The notes: a model not told the origin generated them from the letters alone. 55,983 nt of DNA from Candidatus Woesearchaeota archaeon (GCA_016188245.1 JACPIE010000025.1:1-55983), one strand, 5' to 3'. Counted from the stretch's first letter, positions 30,844 through 39,033 are shown. Made by a program: numbers and translations.

Positions 30844-31332
30844 TTAAGTCGTATCAATATTCTGCCCGTAAGGATGTATTAATTTCCATCCATTTGTTCT
30901 TTTCTTTAGTGTATATGCGCTACTGAATTCTTTTTTAGTTCCATCTTTATTGATTATCTCGATTTTGTAATCAACACCAGCTTCTTTGTCTGTCCTATAG
31001 GATTCTTTTGCCTCAAGAACCCTTATTCCTAAAGCAGTGTCATAGAATTTTTCCATATTTGCTTTAAAATCGTCAAATGTCTTGGCAGTCGGCTCAATCT
31101 GCCTGAACCCGTCAGAAATCAAAGAATATATTGCATCATACTGCTCATCATTCCAAGCCTGAAAGTAAAGGATCACAACTTGTTCCGGCGTCAAGATAGA
31201 AACATCTTCTGCAGATACTGTTGGCATAGTTTTTCGTATCGCCTGTTGCTGCACTTGCTGTGTTTTTGAACAGGAGTTAAGCAATAAAATATAAAATAAA
31301 AAAATAATAAAAAAAATTTTCTTCATTTTCAT
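30844..31332 (-). CDS. NTF2-like lipoprotein
   Basis: This 162-residue protein has lipobox LNSC (Cys21) and an NTF2/SnoaL-like or DUF4878-like cone fold: LTPEQVVILYFQAWNDEQYDAIYSLISDGFRQIEP and a C-terminal NGWKLIHPYG. Such domains usually bind partners or small ligands outside the membrane. It overlaps the CuA lipoprotein gene by 4 bases. Confidence 0.65.
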   Translation of the reverse strand: MKMKKIFFIIFLFYILLLNSCSKTQQVQQQAIRKTMPTVSAEDVSILTPEQVVILYFQAWNDEQYDAIYSLISDGFRQIEPTAKTFDDFKANMEKFYDTALGIRVLEAKESYRTDKEAGVDYKIEIINKDGTKKEFSSAYTLKKRTNGWKLIHPYGQNIDTT

Positions 31333-31790
31333 TTAACAATTATCTTGCCTTTCATATTGCTGTGCCCTGAGCCGCAGAATACTGAGCAGAATGCGGTAAA
31401 AGTGCCTTCCTTTTCTGCTGTGAACTCTATTGTTTTTGGAGTGCCGGGATCAAGCCTTTCATTTATTCCGTATTCTGGGATTGAAATGCCGTGAGGCACA
31501 TCTGCGCTTGTCACTATGAGCCTTACCCTGTCTCCTTTGGCTACTTCTATTGTTGCAGGCTCGAAAGCAAACTGCTTTGCCGTCATTTTGAACTCCTTGA
31601 CAGTTTCGGCAGTATCAGTCACTTTTTCTTCAACTATTATTTCCTCCGTATTGCTTCCAGGTACAGGAAACTGCTGCTCAACAGGGTTTCCCTGGCCAAC
31701 TAAGTCTTCCGGCTTTTCAGTTGAATTTTGCTGGGAGCATGCACTGACTAACAGTATGCCCAACACCAATAATAATACTATTTTTCTCAT
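31329..31790 (-). CDS. CuA-type cupredoxin lipoprotein
   Basis: This 153-residue protein has lipobox VSAC (Cys18), an acidic linker, then a cupredoxin domain with DVPHGISI and FCSVFCGSGHSNM, the full CuA set (His, Cys-x3-Cys, His, Met) of cytochrome oxidase subunit II and N2O reductase. It lacks the transmembrane hairpin of CoxB. No oxidase gene is nearby, so it may be a free electron carrier or copper store. It is the first gene of the operon ending at 26073. Ribosome site GGAGGTG supports the second ATG (31790) over the first (31793). Confidence 0.85.
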   Translation of the reverse strand: MRKIVLLLVLGILLVSACSQQNSTEKPEDLVGQGNPVEQQFPVPGSNTEEIIVEEKVTDTAETVKEFKMTAKQFAFEPATIEVAKGDRVRLIVTSADVPHGISIPEYGINERLDPGTPKTIEFTAEKEGTFTAFCSVFCGSGHSNMKGKIIVK

Positions 31791-31930
31791 CATACCACCT
31801 CCAAAATGGTCTTTAATATATAGTTTAGCGTAAAAACTTTGTGTTTATTAAACTTTATTATGCGGAAAACGCCAAAAACAGGCTGATTTTCGTTCATGGG
31901 GGGTTATTCTTGACTTTAGAATATTAATGC

Positions 31931-32734
31931 TCAGCCTACAATAAATTTAAGGAAAAAGCCGATATAGTAGGATATTGCTGCCGCAGCCCCACCAATGAAA
32001 ACAGTCTCAAAGACAGATTTCAAAAGATTTACCCTTATTACATAGCTTTTTATGGCTCCGACTGCAAATAATGCAACAGCAGTCATGACAACGGCAGTTG
32101 CAAAAGTGTTGCGCTCGAAAAAAGGGGCAAAGTAGGAAAATACATAAGCAAGCAAGGGGATAATTCCTATGACTATGAAACCAAGATAAGTTGCCATGGC
32201 CGTCTTCCATGGCGTTTTGGGGCTTTCAAGCAGGCCAAGCTCTTCTGCCATCATTGTGTCAACCCATACTTTTTTGTCTGATGTGACTACTCTGACTGCA
32301 GTGTCCAGGTCTTTTCCTTTGAACCCTTTCCTCCTGAATATTTCCCTTATTTCTTCGCGCTCGCCTGCAGGCACAGCCTGTATCTCCCACTCCTCCCTTT
32401 CCCTTTCCCTTGCTATCAGGTCTCTTTGTGTTCTCTCGCTGAGGAAATTGCCGATTGCCATGGAGAAGCCATCAGCAATAAGGTTTGCAAATCCAAGAAT
32501 TATAACTACAGCCGATGACAAAGATGCGCCTGTGGCGCCTGCAACAACTGCAAATGTAGTGACTGTGCCGTCTATCGCTCCGTATACGAACTCGGCAAGA
32601 TACTGCTCTTTTGCAGCGCTAAACACATCTCCTTTTTCAGTTTTTCTTATCAGCTCGTCCTTGTGAGCCCGCTGCGCAAGGCCTATATTTTTTGAATAGT
32701 AAGCCTTGCGCGCCTTTTCCATTCTTGACGGCAT
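31931..32734 (-). CDS. VIT1/CCC1-family metal transporter
   Basis: This 267-residue protein is a VIT1/CCC1 (vacuolar iron transporter) family member: AEFVYGAIDGTVTTFAVVAGATGASLSSAVVIILGFANLIADGFSMAIGNFLSERTQRDL covers the first two helices and the family signature, followed by a charged loop and three more helices. These carriers move Fe2+ or Mn2+. ATG 32734 is favoured over TTG 32746 by a TATA box (TTTATAAAC near 32753-32762). It lies upstream of the CuA operon with a 138-base gap. Confidence 0.88.
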   Translation of the reverse strand: MPSRMEKARKAYYSKNIGLAQRAHKDELIRKTEKGDVFSAAKEQYLAEFVYGAIDGTVTTFAVVAGATGASLSSAVVIILGFANLIADGFSMAIGNFLSERTQRDLIAREREREEWEIQAVPAGEREEIREIFRRKGFKGKDLDTAVRVVTSDKKVWVDTMMAEELGLLESPKTPWKTAMATYLGFIVIGIIPLLAYVFSYFAPFFERNTFATAVVMTAVALFAVGAIKSYVIRVNLLKSVFETVFIGGAAAAISYYIGFFLKFIVG

Positions 32735-32773
32735 ATTAATTAACAAAATCAGCTTGTTTATAAAGCTTAAGGA

Positions 32774-32857
32774 TTAGCAGAATTCGCAAACTTTCTTCTT
32801 CTTTACTGCTTTTGCTGCTTTCTTCTTAGCTGTTTTTTTGGTCTTTTTCTTTGCCAT
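32774..32857 (-). CDS. 27-residue Lys/Ala-rich protein ending CEFC
   Basis: This tiny protein starts at ATG 32857 with GGTGA 6 bases upstream. It is Lys/Ala-rich like a histone-tail segment (MAKKKTKKTAKKK...) and ends VCEFC, a C-terminal CxxC. Such basic micro-proteins recur in DPANN genomes in my recollection, but I cannot cite a family. Nucleic-acid binding is likely from composition. Confidence 0.5.
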   Translation of the reverse strand: MAKKKTKKTAKKKAAKAVKKKKVCEFC

Positions 32858-33064
32858 TAAATTCACCAATGCTTTAATCAGGCGGAGATTTTTAAAGTTA
32901 TTGTTTTTGCAGAATTTAGTGACTGCATAACATTTAACGAAAATCCATTAACTAAAAACACAATAAACATAAAAAACAACAATCCAGCCGCCTTCCACTT
33001 GCTTGCGAGTCGTTCGCATGCTCAACGACATGTCACCTCCCCTCCACCGACCTACATTGATTTT

Positions 33065-33102
33065 ATCACTTTACTGTGGTAAAAAAACGAAAGATTTATA
33101 AA
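33065..33102 (+). promoter_or_regulatory. Promoter with upstream inverted repeat (33126 gene)
   Basis: CGAAAG-ATTTATAAA (33088-33102) is preceded exactly 13 bases upstream by ATCAC-TTTACT-GTGGT (33065-33080), a 5-N6-5 imperfect palindrome in the same position as at 7544, 10407 and 38364. A C-rich stretch (33031-33050) and a GTCGTT/AACGAC hairpin lie further upstream. Confidence 0.55.
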
Positions 33103-33125
33103 TTTGATAACTTACCATATATAAA

Positions 33126-33761
33126 ATGACAGAAGTTCCTAACGTTGATAATTTAATTAAAAGACTGAGAACACAGGGTGGTCGAGCAATGGCAACTTTG
33201 AGAGCCATTGAATTAGGGATAAATGTTAATTCTGAGGTTATTACCCGTGCTATTGGATATTTTGCATCGGTTGGCAACCATGATTCAGCTCTTAGACTCT
33301 GTGGAGATCCTAACCAAGTTGAAAAAGCAGTAGCAGAATATGATACCATTGCCGTTGCTGAAGAAGGACTTAGAAAGCGTCTGAGATCTGGCGGTGTAGT
33401 ATATTCAAAGGAAGGAACTGCCATTACCGCTGATTATTTAAAAGACAAGGTTATTGAAAGGGCAGAAGCATTACTTCAACAAGCTGATGATGGTGAAAAG
33501 GCAGGTGGAAATCAAGTCGCAAGAGATAACAGATTAATTGCAATCAGATTTTTAGCCTTCGCTGATAAATATGATGAAGCTTATAAAATTTCAGAAAAAT
33601 ATAGTTTAACAAATGAAGCAAAAAGAATTTTTTTGAAAGAAATACGCAGGAGGGAAGTTCTAGGAAGTTTTGATGTTTGTAGCAGATTAGAAGAGCTAAG
33701 AGCGAATAGAAGATGGGCTGAAATGTACCGAACTATCGATACTATTCTAAAACCAAAATAA
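33126..33761 (+). CDS. Accessory alpha-helical repeat-like protein
   Basis: This 211-residue protein is not recognised. It is all-helical with repeated A/L-rich helix pairs (RAIELGINVNSEVITRAIGYFASVGNHDSALRL, then FLAFADKYDEAYKISEKY), like a TPR or alpha-solenoid. The transcript is leaderless from the TATA at 33094. Immediately after the stop codon is a box-like ACTTCGTCCAATTAAC (33766-33780). It stands alone between core genes and looks like a solitary accessory unit. Confidence 0.6.
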   Translation: MTEVPNVDNLIKRLRTQGGRAMATLRAIELGINVNSEVITRAIGYFASVGNHDSALRLCGDPNQVEKAVAEYDTIAVAEEGLRKRLRSGGVVYSKEGTAITADYLKDKVIERAEALLQQADDGEKAGGNQVARDNRLIAIRFLAFADKYDEAYKISEKYSLTNEAKRIFLKEIRRREVLGSFDVCSRLEELRANRRWAEMYRTIDTILKPK

Positions 33762-33863
33762 AAAACTTCGTCCAATTAACTAACCACAACTTCCACGGGC
33801 AAATCCTCTATCTTTGCTTTGCCAGAAATATCGAAAACTCACCTATTTAATTTTGTAATAAAT

Positions 33864-34088
33864 TTATTGTGAGTTTTCGGGATTGAAAATTTCTACAGAA
33901 ATTGAATCATTACCTGCGAAATTTTCAATAAAGTTTAACTTCTCAAAGTCAATAACTTTTTTTGTTTTCGGGTATTTTTTTAATATAACCTCTTCTCCAG
34001 TTTCCTCACTAATGACTTTCCTTGGCTTTTCAAACCACACATCCAAAGTGTTTCCTTCCTTGTCGAAAAATACTCTGATTTTCTTCAT
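33864..34088 (-). CDS. DUF2283-like protein (possible antitoxin)
   Basis: This 74-residue protein begins MKKIRVFFDKEGNTLDVWFEKPRKV, the beta-hairpin start of DUF2283, a family often adjacent to RelE/PBECR-like toxins (see 44293). No toxin is next to it here. A stem CGAAAACTCAC/GTGAGTTTTCG (33832-33842/33869-33879) covers its stop codon and may act as terminator. Confidence 0.6.
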   Translation of the reverse strand: MKKIRVFFDKEGNTLDVWFEKPRKVISEETGEEVILKKYPKTKKVIDFEKLNFIENFAGNDSISVEIFNPENSQ

Positions 34089-34106
34089 TTTGCCTTTCGC
34101 GTAAAT

Positions 34107-34418
34107 TCAGGAGATGTCCCTGTGCGTCTCATAAAGAAAAGCAGCATCCTCATTGTGATTTTTCAGCTCCCGTATGAGCATCCTGAAAATCTCATTTGAC
34201 GACACGGATTTCTTTGATTTGATCCATTTTGTTATTGCCGCAGACACTTGCATGCAAATTTCCTCTGACTCTTTTTCGCTTAGGTGGGCATTCCTGCACG
34301 CAAAAAAGCAGGAGCCATAGACTTTTCTTTCATCATAAAGCTCTGAATGCCCCTTTCTTTTTACTATCTGCAGTGCTGTCTTGTCTTTTGTCCTTTTGAT
34401 AACTTTTTTCTTTTTCAT
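34107..34418 (-). CDS. Stand-alone ATP-cone domain protein
   Basis: This 103-residue protein consists of a single ATP-cone: ALQIVKRKGHSELYDERKVYGSCFFACRNAHLSEKESEEICMQVSAAITKWI. ATP-cones sense ATP/dATP in ribonucleotide reductases and NrdR. No catalytic or zinc-finger domain is attached, so it may act as a nucleotide sensor for a partner. A 20-bp palindrome lies 62 bases upstream of its start. Confidence 0.8.
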   Translation of the reverse strand: MKKKKVIKRTKDKTALQIVKRKGHSELYDERKVYGSCFFACRNAHLSEKESEEICMQVSAAITKWIKSKKSVSSNEIFRMLIRELKNHNEDAAFLYETHRDIS

Positions 34419-34480
34419 TTGTCAAAAATCATATTTATGATCACTGGTATATGTTGCTTACGCAAATTTACTCAGTGATT

Positions 34481-34500
34481 TTTGATCATGATCAAAAATG
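34481..34500. promoter_or_regulatory. Perfect 20-bp palindrome
   Basis: TTTTTGATCATGATCAAAAA is a perfect palindrome between the CcdA-like gene (ending 34519) and the ATP-cone gene (starting 34418). It could be an operator for the latter or a stem for termination of the former. Confidence 0.55.
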
Positions 34501-34518
34501 GATTAAGCATTTTTGACA

Positions 34519-35226
34519 TTAGTTGAATGTTATTGTGCCGTTTGCAATCAGTATCAAAAGCCATCCGAGCAGTATCAGGACAACTCCCGTGGCAAGCCTC
34601 ATGTAAATCCTGTTGCCCTGCTTCCATCTCTTTATGCTCTGTATCTTCACTCCAAAATTTACCATCAGCAGTATCGCAATCAGGGGCATTACAAATATAA
34701 GATTGTACAAGATAAGCATAAGGAATGCCGCAAAATTAAAATTTTGCGACAGCAAAAGCAGGATTGCAAGGTAAGGTGCGCCTGTGCACGGCAGCTCAAC
34801 TCCGGCAACAAAAGCTCCCAAAAATAAGACTCCTGGCAAAGTGATTTTTTTTGTCATTTCATGTATCTGCTTCGCCCTTTCAGGAGGGATTGCCAATGTG
34901 ATTCCCTTGCCATACCAAAAGAAATCCTTTATTTCTATCAAGCCTGCGGCTATTATCAATGAGCCTACAACAATTGAAATGTATTCGCTGATAAACAGCG
35001 GGACTGAGCTCAGGAAATACAGAATGCCAAAGCCCGCCAATACATATGTGACAAAAACAGCCAGAATGTACATGAAGCCGTAAAAAATCATCTCTTTTTT
35101 GGTTTTGAAGGCTATCATTATCGAGACCAAAAGTATCAAAACTCCTATGGCGCACGGGTTGATTGAGTCTATCAAAGCCGTTGCTACTACAGTTCCCAAT
35201 GTTGGAAAATAAGCTTCGACTGCCAT
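34519..35226 (-). CDS. CcdA-like membrane protein 3
   Basis: This 235-residue protein has about six helices with Cys25 in SINPCAIGVL and Cys146 in VELPCTGAPYLAIL, the placement expected of CcdA-type thiol transporters (LysE/CcdA superfamily), though the loops differ from the two in the main cluster. It directly follows the H-x-H protein 4 gene (1 base), repeating the pairing of CcdA and H-x-H proteins. Confidence 0.8.
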   Translation of the reverse strand: MAVEAYFPTLGTVVATALIDSINPCAIGVLILLVSIMIAFKTKKEMIFYGFMYILAVFVTYVLAGFGILYFLSSVPLFISEYISIVVGSLIIAAGLIEIKDFFWYGKGITLAIPPERAKQIHEMTKKITLPGVLFLGAFVAGVELPCTGAPYLAILLLLSQNFNFAAFLMLILYNLIFVMPLIAILLMVNFGVKIQSIKRWKQGNRIYMRLATGVVLILLGWLLILIANGTITFN

Positions 35227-35227
35227 T

Positions 35228-35980
35228 TTATTTTGTTATTCCAATGTTTGGATTGATTTCCCCTATTGGCTTTTCAGTAAACACGAACTTTATTCTGTCG
35301 CCAGGGGGTACTTTTTCGTAATGGGAAATTTCGTAATCAGGAAGGCTTGCAATCAAATTTCCATTGACAAAAGCATAAAGTTTTGCGGGCTTTTCATTGC
35401 AAAAATCGCCGTCATGCACAGATATCAAGCCTTGATCTGTTGGAATTTTTAAGCTGTCATCTCTCAAAGAGCCTCCAACAGCATAGAAAAATGCCCCCAA
35501 GCTTGCCTGCTGCTTATCCAAAATAACGCCTTCCACATGGATCCTGTTGTCGCTATGAGCGTGCATCAAATCAACCCCCTGCTTATTTGACCACCATTCT
35601 TGAGGCTTTGTCAGCAGAATCTCTTTATCACAAACCCAGATTTCAAAGTCCGCATGCCAGTGCACTGGGCCTTTTGTTATAGAGGTTACGTTTAAATGCA
35701 GGGTTGTTAATACAAGGTAAATCGTAACAACTGCCGTGGTTATAACAATAAAAAAATAAAATATTTTTTTAGCTGCATCATTCATTTTTTTATGGAGCAT
35801 GATTATGGTTATGATTAAAATTCCGAAAAAAAGTGTTCCATAGCCGGCAGCCTGCAGCTGGCTTATTGGATACAGCTCAGAATGGTCAAGAGCATACACT
35901 TCCTCATCTTCATGGGAAAAAGCATTGCTGGCCAATATAATCAGAAATACAGCCAAAAATATCAAAAGCCCATTTTTCAT
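35228..35980 (-). CDS. Membrane-anchored H-x-H protein 4
   Basis: This 250-residue protein has a signal-like segment, then two further helices (about 46-62 and 73-93), and an outside domain with VHWHADF (His107/109), LMHAHSDNRIHVE (His140/142/148) and a TLG/SLGAFF-type segment, aligning with protein 2 at 29044. A SHEDEEVYALDH acidic/His stretch near the N-terminus could also bind metal. Coupled with CcdA 3. Confidence 0.65.
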   Translation of the reverse strand: MKNGLLIFLAVFLIILASNAFSHEDEEVYALDHSELYPISQLQAAGYGTLFFGILIITIIMLHKKMNDAAKKIFYFFIVITTAVVTIYLVLTTLHLNVTSITKGPVHWHADFEIWVCDKEILLTKPQEWWSNKQGVDLMHAHSDNRIHVEGVILDKQQASLGAFFYAVGGSLRDDSLKIPTDQGLISVHDGDFCNEKPAKLYAFVNGNLIASLPDYEISHYEKVPPGDRIKFVFTEKPIGEINPNIGITK

Positions 35981-36058
35981 ATGAATTATTTAAAATAGAG
36001 ATTATTTAAAATTTGCTATTTGGCATTTGTTTTTTCTTGCATATTGAAAATGAGATTG

Positions 36059-36748
36059 TCAGGATGATCGGAAATGCTTTAATTTCCTGCATATAAACAT
36101 GCAATGGTCTTTCTGGAAAGGCTCAAGCTCTCTGTAGTCAGCCACAGCCATGCCCTTTTCCAGTTTTTCCTTGACTTCCCTGAAAATCTGCTTAGGCTTT
36201 TTTGTCACATCTATGCTTCTTGCTTTCACAGCCAATAAAGCATAGCCGTCATCTTTAAGAAACAATTCAATGTTCTTCAGGAATATCTCAAGCTGATTTT
36301 TTTGGGCAACATCCTGGTACAGGACATCAACTGATGAAATTCTTTCTTTTAATACGCCAGTTTTGTTTGCATCTGCAAGTATTGGCGCAATGTTCTTTCT
36401 TTTATAGCACAGGAATATCAAATCGCGCATGACTCTTGGGGCGATGTCCACTGCAAAAATCAGCCCTTTTTCCCCGACAATGTCTGAAACATGGCTGACA
36501 GTGGTGCCTGAAGCAGAGCCAAGATAAAGGACAGCATCATCTTTTCTTATTCCTATATTCGGGCTTCCCTTCAAAATCGAGGCTGCAATCTTGCTCTTGG
36601 AAGCATCCCATTCACGATATTCAACATCATTTTGGCTGGCAAGCCTCTCTCCGTAAACGCTTAAGCCAGGCACAAGATTAATGGTGTAAATCTGCCTTCT
36701 TCTGCCTTCGGACTCGTACACTTCGAATATGCTTGATTTCCTAATCAT
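36059..36748 (-). CDS. flpA: Fibrillarin-like rRNA/tRNA 2'-O-methyltransferase
   Basis: This 229-residue protein is archaeal fibrillarin, the methyltransferase of C/D sRNPs. The hallmarks include NLVPGLSVYGERL, YREWDASKSKIAASI, the SAM motif LYLGSASGTTVSHVSD, and VYQDVAQ-like DVLYQDVAQ with the catalytic Asp. It overlaps nop5 by 4 bases in the conserved archaeal operon. Confidence 0.95.
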   Translation of the reverse strand: MIRKSSIFEVYESEGRRRQIYTINLVPGLSVYGERLASQNDVEYREWDASKSKIAASILKGSPNIGIRKDDAVLYLGSASGTTVSHVSDIVGEKGLIFAVDIAPRVMRDLIFLCYKRKNIAPILADANKTGVLKERISSVDVLYQDVAQKNQLEIFLKNIELFLKDDGYALLAVKARSIDVTKKPKQIFREVKEKLEKGMAVADYRELEPFQKDHCMFICRKLKHFRSS

Positions 36749-37689
36749 TTTATTTTGCCGAATTTTTCCTCTAATTTATTTCTTAATTCGTTCCCTATGA
36801 ATTTTCCCCGGAAGTAGTCAATTTTTGCCGCAATTGAAATTTTGTCTGCAAGCGCCCTTGCTATCTTGCCGTGCATTTCATTGGGAGATCCTGCAACCAA
36901 TGCGTGGTTTGCAATGATTCCGTGCCTTGGGGCCTTGGCACCCGTCCTCATATGCCTAAACAATGCCTTTTCCGCCCCTAAAATCTGGACTGTTGAAGCA
37001 GGCATCTCGCTTAACCTTCTCAAAGAGCCAGCATGCTCAACCAGCTTTGCCGCCACCATCGTGCCGCAAACTGCCTTTATATTAGGGCAGTATCCATCCA
37101 TTAAAGATGAGATATAGCTTTCCTGCAATTTTCTTAATTGGAATAGCCCGAAAACCTGATGGGCAAGGCTCTTTACCGGCTCCAAATGTTCATGCGCCAA
37201 ATCATCCCCCATGGAATCATTCAAGCTGATTTTCAGCTTTCCAAGCAGTTCAGCCTTCCCATCTTCAAGCATACCTTCCACAAACTTTTCGTGGCTTTCC
37301 GTTGCCCTTGAAAATTCAGGATTGTGCAGCTCGTACCATTCCCTGAGCCGCTTTACAAGAATGTTTATGGCCTTGTCCAGCTCATCAATCAGTTTTATTG
37401 ACTGAATCAGCAGAACATCATTGCCTACAGAATTCCTCATGCCAAGCTTCGACAGCTGGATATTTTTGCTGTAAAAATCGCCAAAGAACTTTTCGTTTTT
37501 GAAATGCAGCAGGATTTTTTTTAATGTATCTGCATCCGGCTCTTTCAGATTGCCGTGCTTGTCTCTTATTTTTTCTATAAACTTGGCCTTGTTTTGATAA
37601 TCATCCAGGCCGTTGAACAGCAGTTCGTCAATTACACCAGCCTTGCCATCAAAAACAAATACGCCAAGCACGTTTGAAAAAAGGTACAT
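36745..37689 (-). CDS. nop5: Nop5/Nop56-like C/D sRNP core protein
   Basis: This 314-residue protein is the archaeal Nop5 scaffold that joins fibrillarin and L7Ae on C/D guide RNAs. The Nop domain with ILGAEKALFRHMRTGAKAPRHGIIANHALV is complete, preceded by the coiled-coil region. The very basic C-terminal tail of many homologues is shortened to EKFGKIK. It precedes flpA in the same operon. Confidence 0.93.
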   Translation of the reverse strand: MYLFSNVLGVFVFDGKAGVIDELLFNGLDDYQNKAKFIEKIRDKHGNLKEPDADTLKKILLHFKNEKFFGDFYSKNIQLSKLGMRNSVGNDVLLIQSIKLIDELDKAINILVKRLREWYELHNPEFSRATESHEKFVEGMLEDGKAELLGKLKISLNDSMGDDLAHEHLEPVKSLAHQVFGLFQLRKLQESYISSLMDGYCPNIKAVCGTMVAAKLVEHAGSLRRLSEMPASTVQILGAEKALFRHMRTGAKAPRHGIIANHALVAGSPNEMHGKIARALADKISIAAKIDYFRGKFIGNELRNKLEEKFGKIK

Positions 37690-37766
37690 GCGGCAAAGAA
37701 GTGATTGGTGTTTTTTAAAGATTCGCTTTCAAAAGATTAATAAACAAAAAGATTATTAAAATCAGC

Positions 37767-38069
37767 ATGGCTATGATTTATATAACCTGCAGAGACAGGA
37801 AAGAAGCTGAAAAAATATCAATGCATCTGCTGAAAAAAAGGCTGATAGCATGCGCCAGCATATTTCCGGTAAAAAGCATGTACTGGTGGCAAAACAAGAT
37901 AGTTAATGGTTATGAAAATGTGGTTATTGCGAAAACCAGCAATAAGAATTTTAAGAAAGCTGTTGCAGAAGTGAAAAAAATCCATTCATATGAAATTCCA
38001 TGCATTTTAAGGATTGATGCAGCTGCGAATAAAGAGTATAATGAATGGGCGAAAAAAGAAATGAGATGA
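37767..38069 (+). CDS. cutA: CutA1-like divalent-cation tolerance protein
   Basis: This 100-residue protein fits the CutA1 family: MIYITCRDRKEAEKISMHLLKKRLIACASIFPVKSMYWWQNKIVNGYE is the complete N-terminal core including the aromatic YWW. CutA1 is a trimeric ferredoxin-like protein connected with copper tolerance in some organisms, of unsettled mechanism. Length is typical. Confidence 0.9.
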   Translation: MAMIYITCRDRKEAEKISMHLLKKRLIACASIFPVKSMYWWQNKIVNGYENVVIAKTSNKNFKKAVAEVKKIHSYEIPCILRIDAAANKEYNEWAKKEMR

Positions 38070-38232
38070 ATTTTATGGAGTAAGGCTAAATTGGTTTTTT
38101 GTTTATCATAGACGTTTTGGGCTTTTTGAGATTAATCTTTTCTTTTACGTGTAGTTTTGGCATACTTTTACGATTGAGTTAGGCTTTTTGATTGAAATTG
38201 ATGCTTTCTTTCATTTCTTGATGAAACTCTCA

Positions 38233-38351
38233 CCACCACTGGCGGCTGTCGTCGCGTGACATGCGAAAGCTCGCTTTAACTCGCTTATGTCACTGCTCCT
38301 CGCTTGACACCCCATAGGGGGCAACCCCCGTCAAGCCAGCGCCAGTGGTGG
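38233..38351. repeat. Nested palindromic element with GGCAACCC loop
   Basis: CCACCACTGGCG (38233-38244) pairs perfectly with 38340-38351. Inside are GTGACAT/ATGTCAC (38256-38262/38287-38293) and GCTTGAC/GTCAAGC (38302-38308/38330-38336), the latter closing GGGGG-CAA-CCCCC, which contains the same GGCAACCC as the array elements. The 38070-38424 gap holds this element and the promoter at 38364. Confidence 0.75.
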
Positions 38352-38363
38352 GAATTTAGAATC

Positions 38364-38401
38364 ACTACTATCATGTAGTCACAAATAGAAAGATTTATAA
38401 A
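38364..38401 (+). promoter_or_regulatory. Promoter with perfect upstream inverted repeat (38425 gene)
   Basis: ACTAC-TATCAT-GTAGT (38364-38379) lies 13 bases upstream of ATTTATAAA (38393-38401), identical in layout to 10385-10422. Confidence 0.6.
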
Positions 38402-38424
38402 GTAAAACAAATTTTCGATCTATT

Positions 38425-39033
38425 ATGGTACGTCAAAGAGTCTCAAGAGAAGAAACCGGTGAGGCGGAAGAAAGAATCCGGATTATGCTTAATGAGCATG
38501 TAGATAATTTCTACCCTACACGATATGGAGTCAAAAATGCTTATCTAAAAGGTGTTGTAAGAACTGCAGTTAATCAGGGAGCTATAACCACAAGACAGAA
38601 AAAGGCCGTTGATATGATATGGGAAAGATACTCAGCTATGCGAAGATATGTTGAGAGTCTTGATGGCGAGGGAATACGTCAGGAAGCTATTGAAGTTCTA
38701 GAAGAACTTCGCGAAAAAGCAATCCAATTTCGTGGAAATAGCCCTCATATTGGATGGCGTATGAGACCTTTAGATGACAATATAGCACTAATTGCTGGTA
38801 CAGGTAACTATTTTGATACCGTCTTTTTTTCTGCGTCAGATGGAATTTTAAGAGCATTAGTAAACACTCATGCAGATATAGGTGATTTGGAGCAAAAATT
38901 GAAAACTGTGGAAGGAAAGGTCGGAGATCTTAATCAAAGGACAGGTTATAGGGATTTTATAGGGACACCCTCATCACCTGCAGCGGGTAATCATGACATA
39001 GGCCCTCTTACTGGAGAGTATAGATATAGATAA
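38425..39033 (+). CDS. Accessory helical protein, unknown
   Basis: This 202-residue protein is not recognised. It is mostly helical and charged, with a Gly-rich C-terminus; no membrane segment or known motif. TATA at 38393 makes it leaderless. A box GATTCGCCTAATAC (about 39062-39075) follows 30 bases after the stop, so the gene resembles the solitary unit at 33126: promoter with palindrome, single ORF, box at the 3' side. Confidence 0.6.
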   Translation: MVRQRVSREETGEAEERIRIMLNEHVDNFYPTRYGVKNAYLKGVVRTAVNQGAITTRQKKAVDMIWERYSAMRRYVESLDGEGIRQEAIEVLEELREKAIQFRGNSPHIGWRMRPLDDNIALIAGTGNYFDTVFFSASDGILRALVNTHADIGDLEQKLKTVEGKVGDLNQRTGYRDFIGTPSSPAAGNHDIGPLTGEYRYR

